Source of the DNA: Symbiodinium natans
Lineage: Eukaryota; Sar; Dinophyceae; Suessiales; Symbiodiniaceae
DNA length: 12,500 bases
Assembly (NCBI GenBank): GCA_905221605.1
Contig: CAJNDS010000447.1
Span: 775,157-787,656, forward strand
Direction: 5' to 3'
The notes under the pieces were generated by a model, which worked only from the letters and a program-made list of their open reading frames with translations, had not been told where the DNA came from and made no database searches. Shown one piece after another: positions 11,886-12,500 of the stretch; the stretch's first letter is position 1; each line of letters starts with the position of its first letter. A program made the translations under genes and the position numbers.

Positions 11886-12100
11886 CTAAGCCCTTATTTA
11901 GAAACTCCCAACACCTCCGCAAAACCCCCTGAGGCCCTCAACCCCCTAAACTTTAGGCCCTAAACCCTACTGTAAATCTGGAACCTCTATGCGCACAGGA
12001 GCCCGGAGTTTATCACTGGCGGGGTGGCGGTGGGGATGCGGCCGCCAGCCTCGTGGGGGCTTGGGGTTTTAGAGCTTGGTTTTAGGCTTTAGGGAGGGTT
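11886..12100 (+). repeat. Degenerate telomere-like repeats flanking an ~80-bp unique segment
   Basis: CCCTAAA-like units at 11930-11970 and TTTAGGG-like units at 12062-12095 enclose 11975-12055. The enclosed segment could be an exon: plus strand CACAG|GAG reading EPGVYHWRGGGGDAAASL up to a GTGGGG donor, or minus strand GAG|GCT reading AGGRIPTATPPVINSGLL up to a GC donor. Confidence 0.55.
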
Positions 12101-12500
12101 CCGGGGGAAAGTTCTGGGGCTCTGCTTGACCCTCATTAGCAGATCCAAAACATGAAATACAGCGGAGTAACGGACGGTTCACAGCGTACATTCAGGATCA
12201 CCCTACATGACAAGGAGACACTTAAACAACAATTGTCAGCTCAGTCCAAGAATAGAATGCTTCACAACTTCACGCCAGCATCCCACATGATGGCTGGAAC
12301 TCAGGGGAGCTCATTTCGGAACTATCACAAAGCCAGGTGTCACCGCACGGCCGCACGGTGGAATCAAGAAGCACATCAGGCCCGACTCGTTGCTTCGTGG
12401 AGAATATTTTTTTGGATGCGGGACATCACACCCGCAACCCACCTTTGCCGGCGCACACTGTCGAAGCCTTCCTGTAGCGGGAAGGAAGGGAAGTGAGTCG
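12101..12500 (+). other. Right end: open frame of unknown meaning
   Basis: A plus-strand frame from ATG 12152 to TGA 12496 has 114 codons (MKYSGVTDGSQRTFRITL at the start). Composition is not clearly coding and no domain is seen. It may be chance. Confidence 0.25.

Noticed and set aside
1-12500. tRNA, rRNA or CRISPR features
   Set aside because: No cloverleaf, rRNA core motif or regularly spaced identical repeat was found by eye on either strand.

Overview
The window looks like nuclear DNA of a dinoflagellate or close alveolate (inference). It has TTTAGGG-type telomeric heptamers scattered inside it, long C/G homopolymers, and no bacterial-style open frames. Short GC-rich exons sit in introns that mostly begin with GC rather than GT and end in AG followed by G. 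Most longer open frames are artefacts of microsatellites.

The main gene is on the minus strand, from about 7588 down to 3490 or 2936. I rebuilt it by hand from about 12 short exons whose reading phases agree at ten of eleven junctions. It encodes a RING / B-box 1 / B-box 2 / coiled-coil protein of the RBCC (TRIM-like) family, a likely E3 ubiquitin ligase. The RING and first B-box have all their zinc ligands once the introns are removed. The C-terminal end is less sure: the coiled coil is followed by candidate exons down to a stop at 2936-2938.

Two more minus-strand gene fragments flank it. Upstream (8292 to 7644) are one or two exons, the last ending in a stop only 55 bp before the RBCC start codon; this may be a separate gene or the first exons of the same one. 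Downstream (2395 to 1839) is a set of coding-like exons of an unrecognised protein. All three point the same way, as in the co-directional gene runs of dinoflagellates.

Telomere-like arrays lie in the predicted introns close to exon edges. At 4900-5200 a coiled-coil exon is enclosed by CCCTAAA repeats on its left and TTTAGGG on its right. The same layout recurs with degenerate repeats around 8209-8292 and 11975-12055.

From 8390 to 10260 the DNA is AT-rich and gene-free. It holds a fold-back element (arms near 8808-8935 and 9107-9234) and a family of about 45-bp repeats present in both orientations (9410-10262). From 10260 to the end there are scattered coding-like stretches on the plus strand, too fragmentary to name. 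The first 1.4 kb holds a large compound microsatellite and degenerate telomeric sequence.
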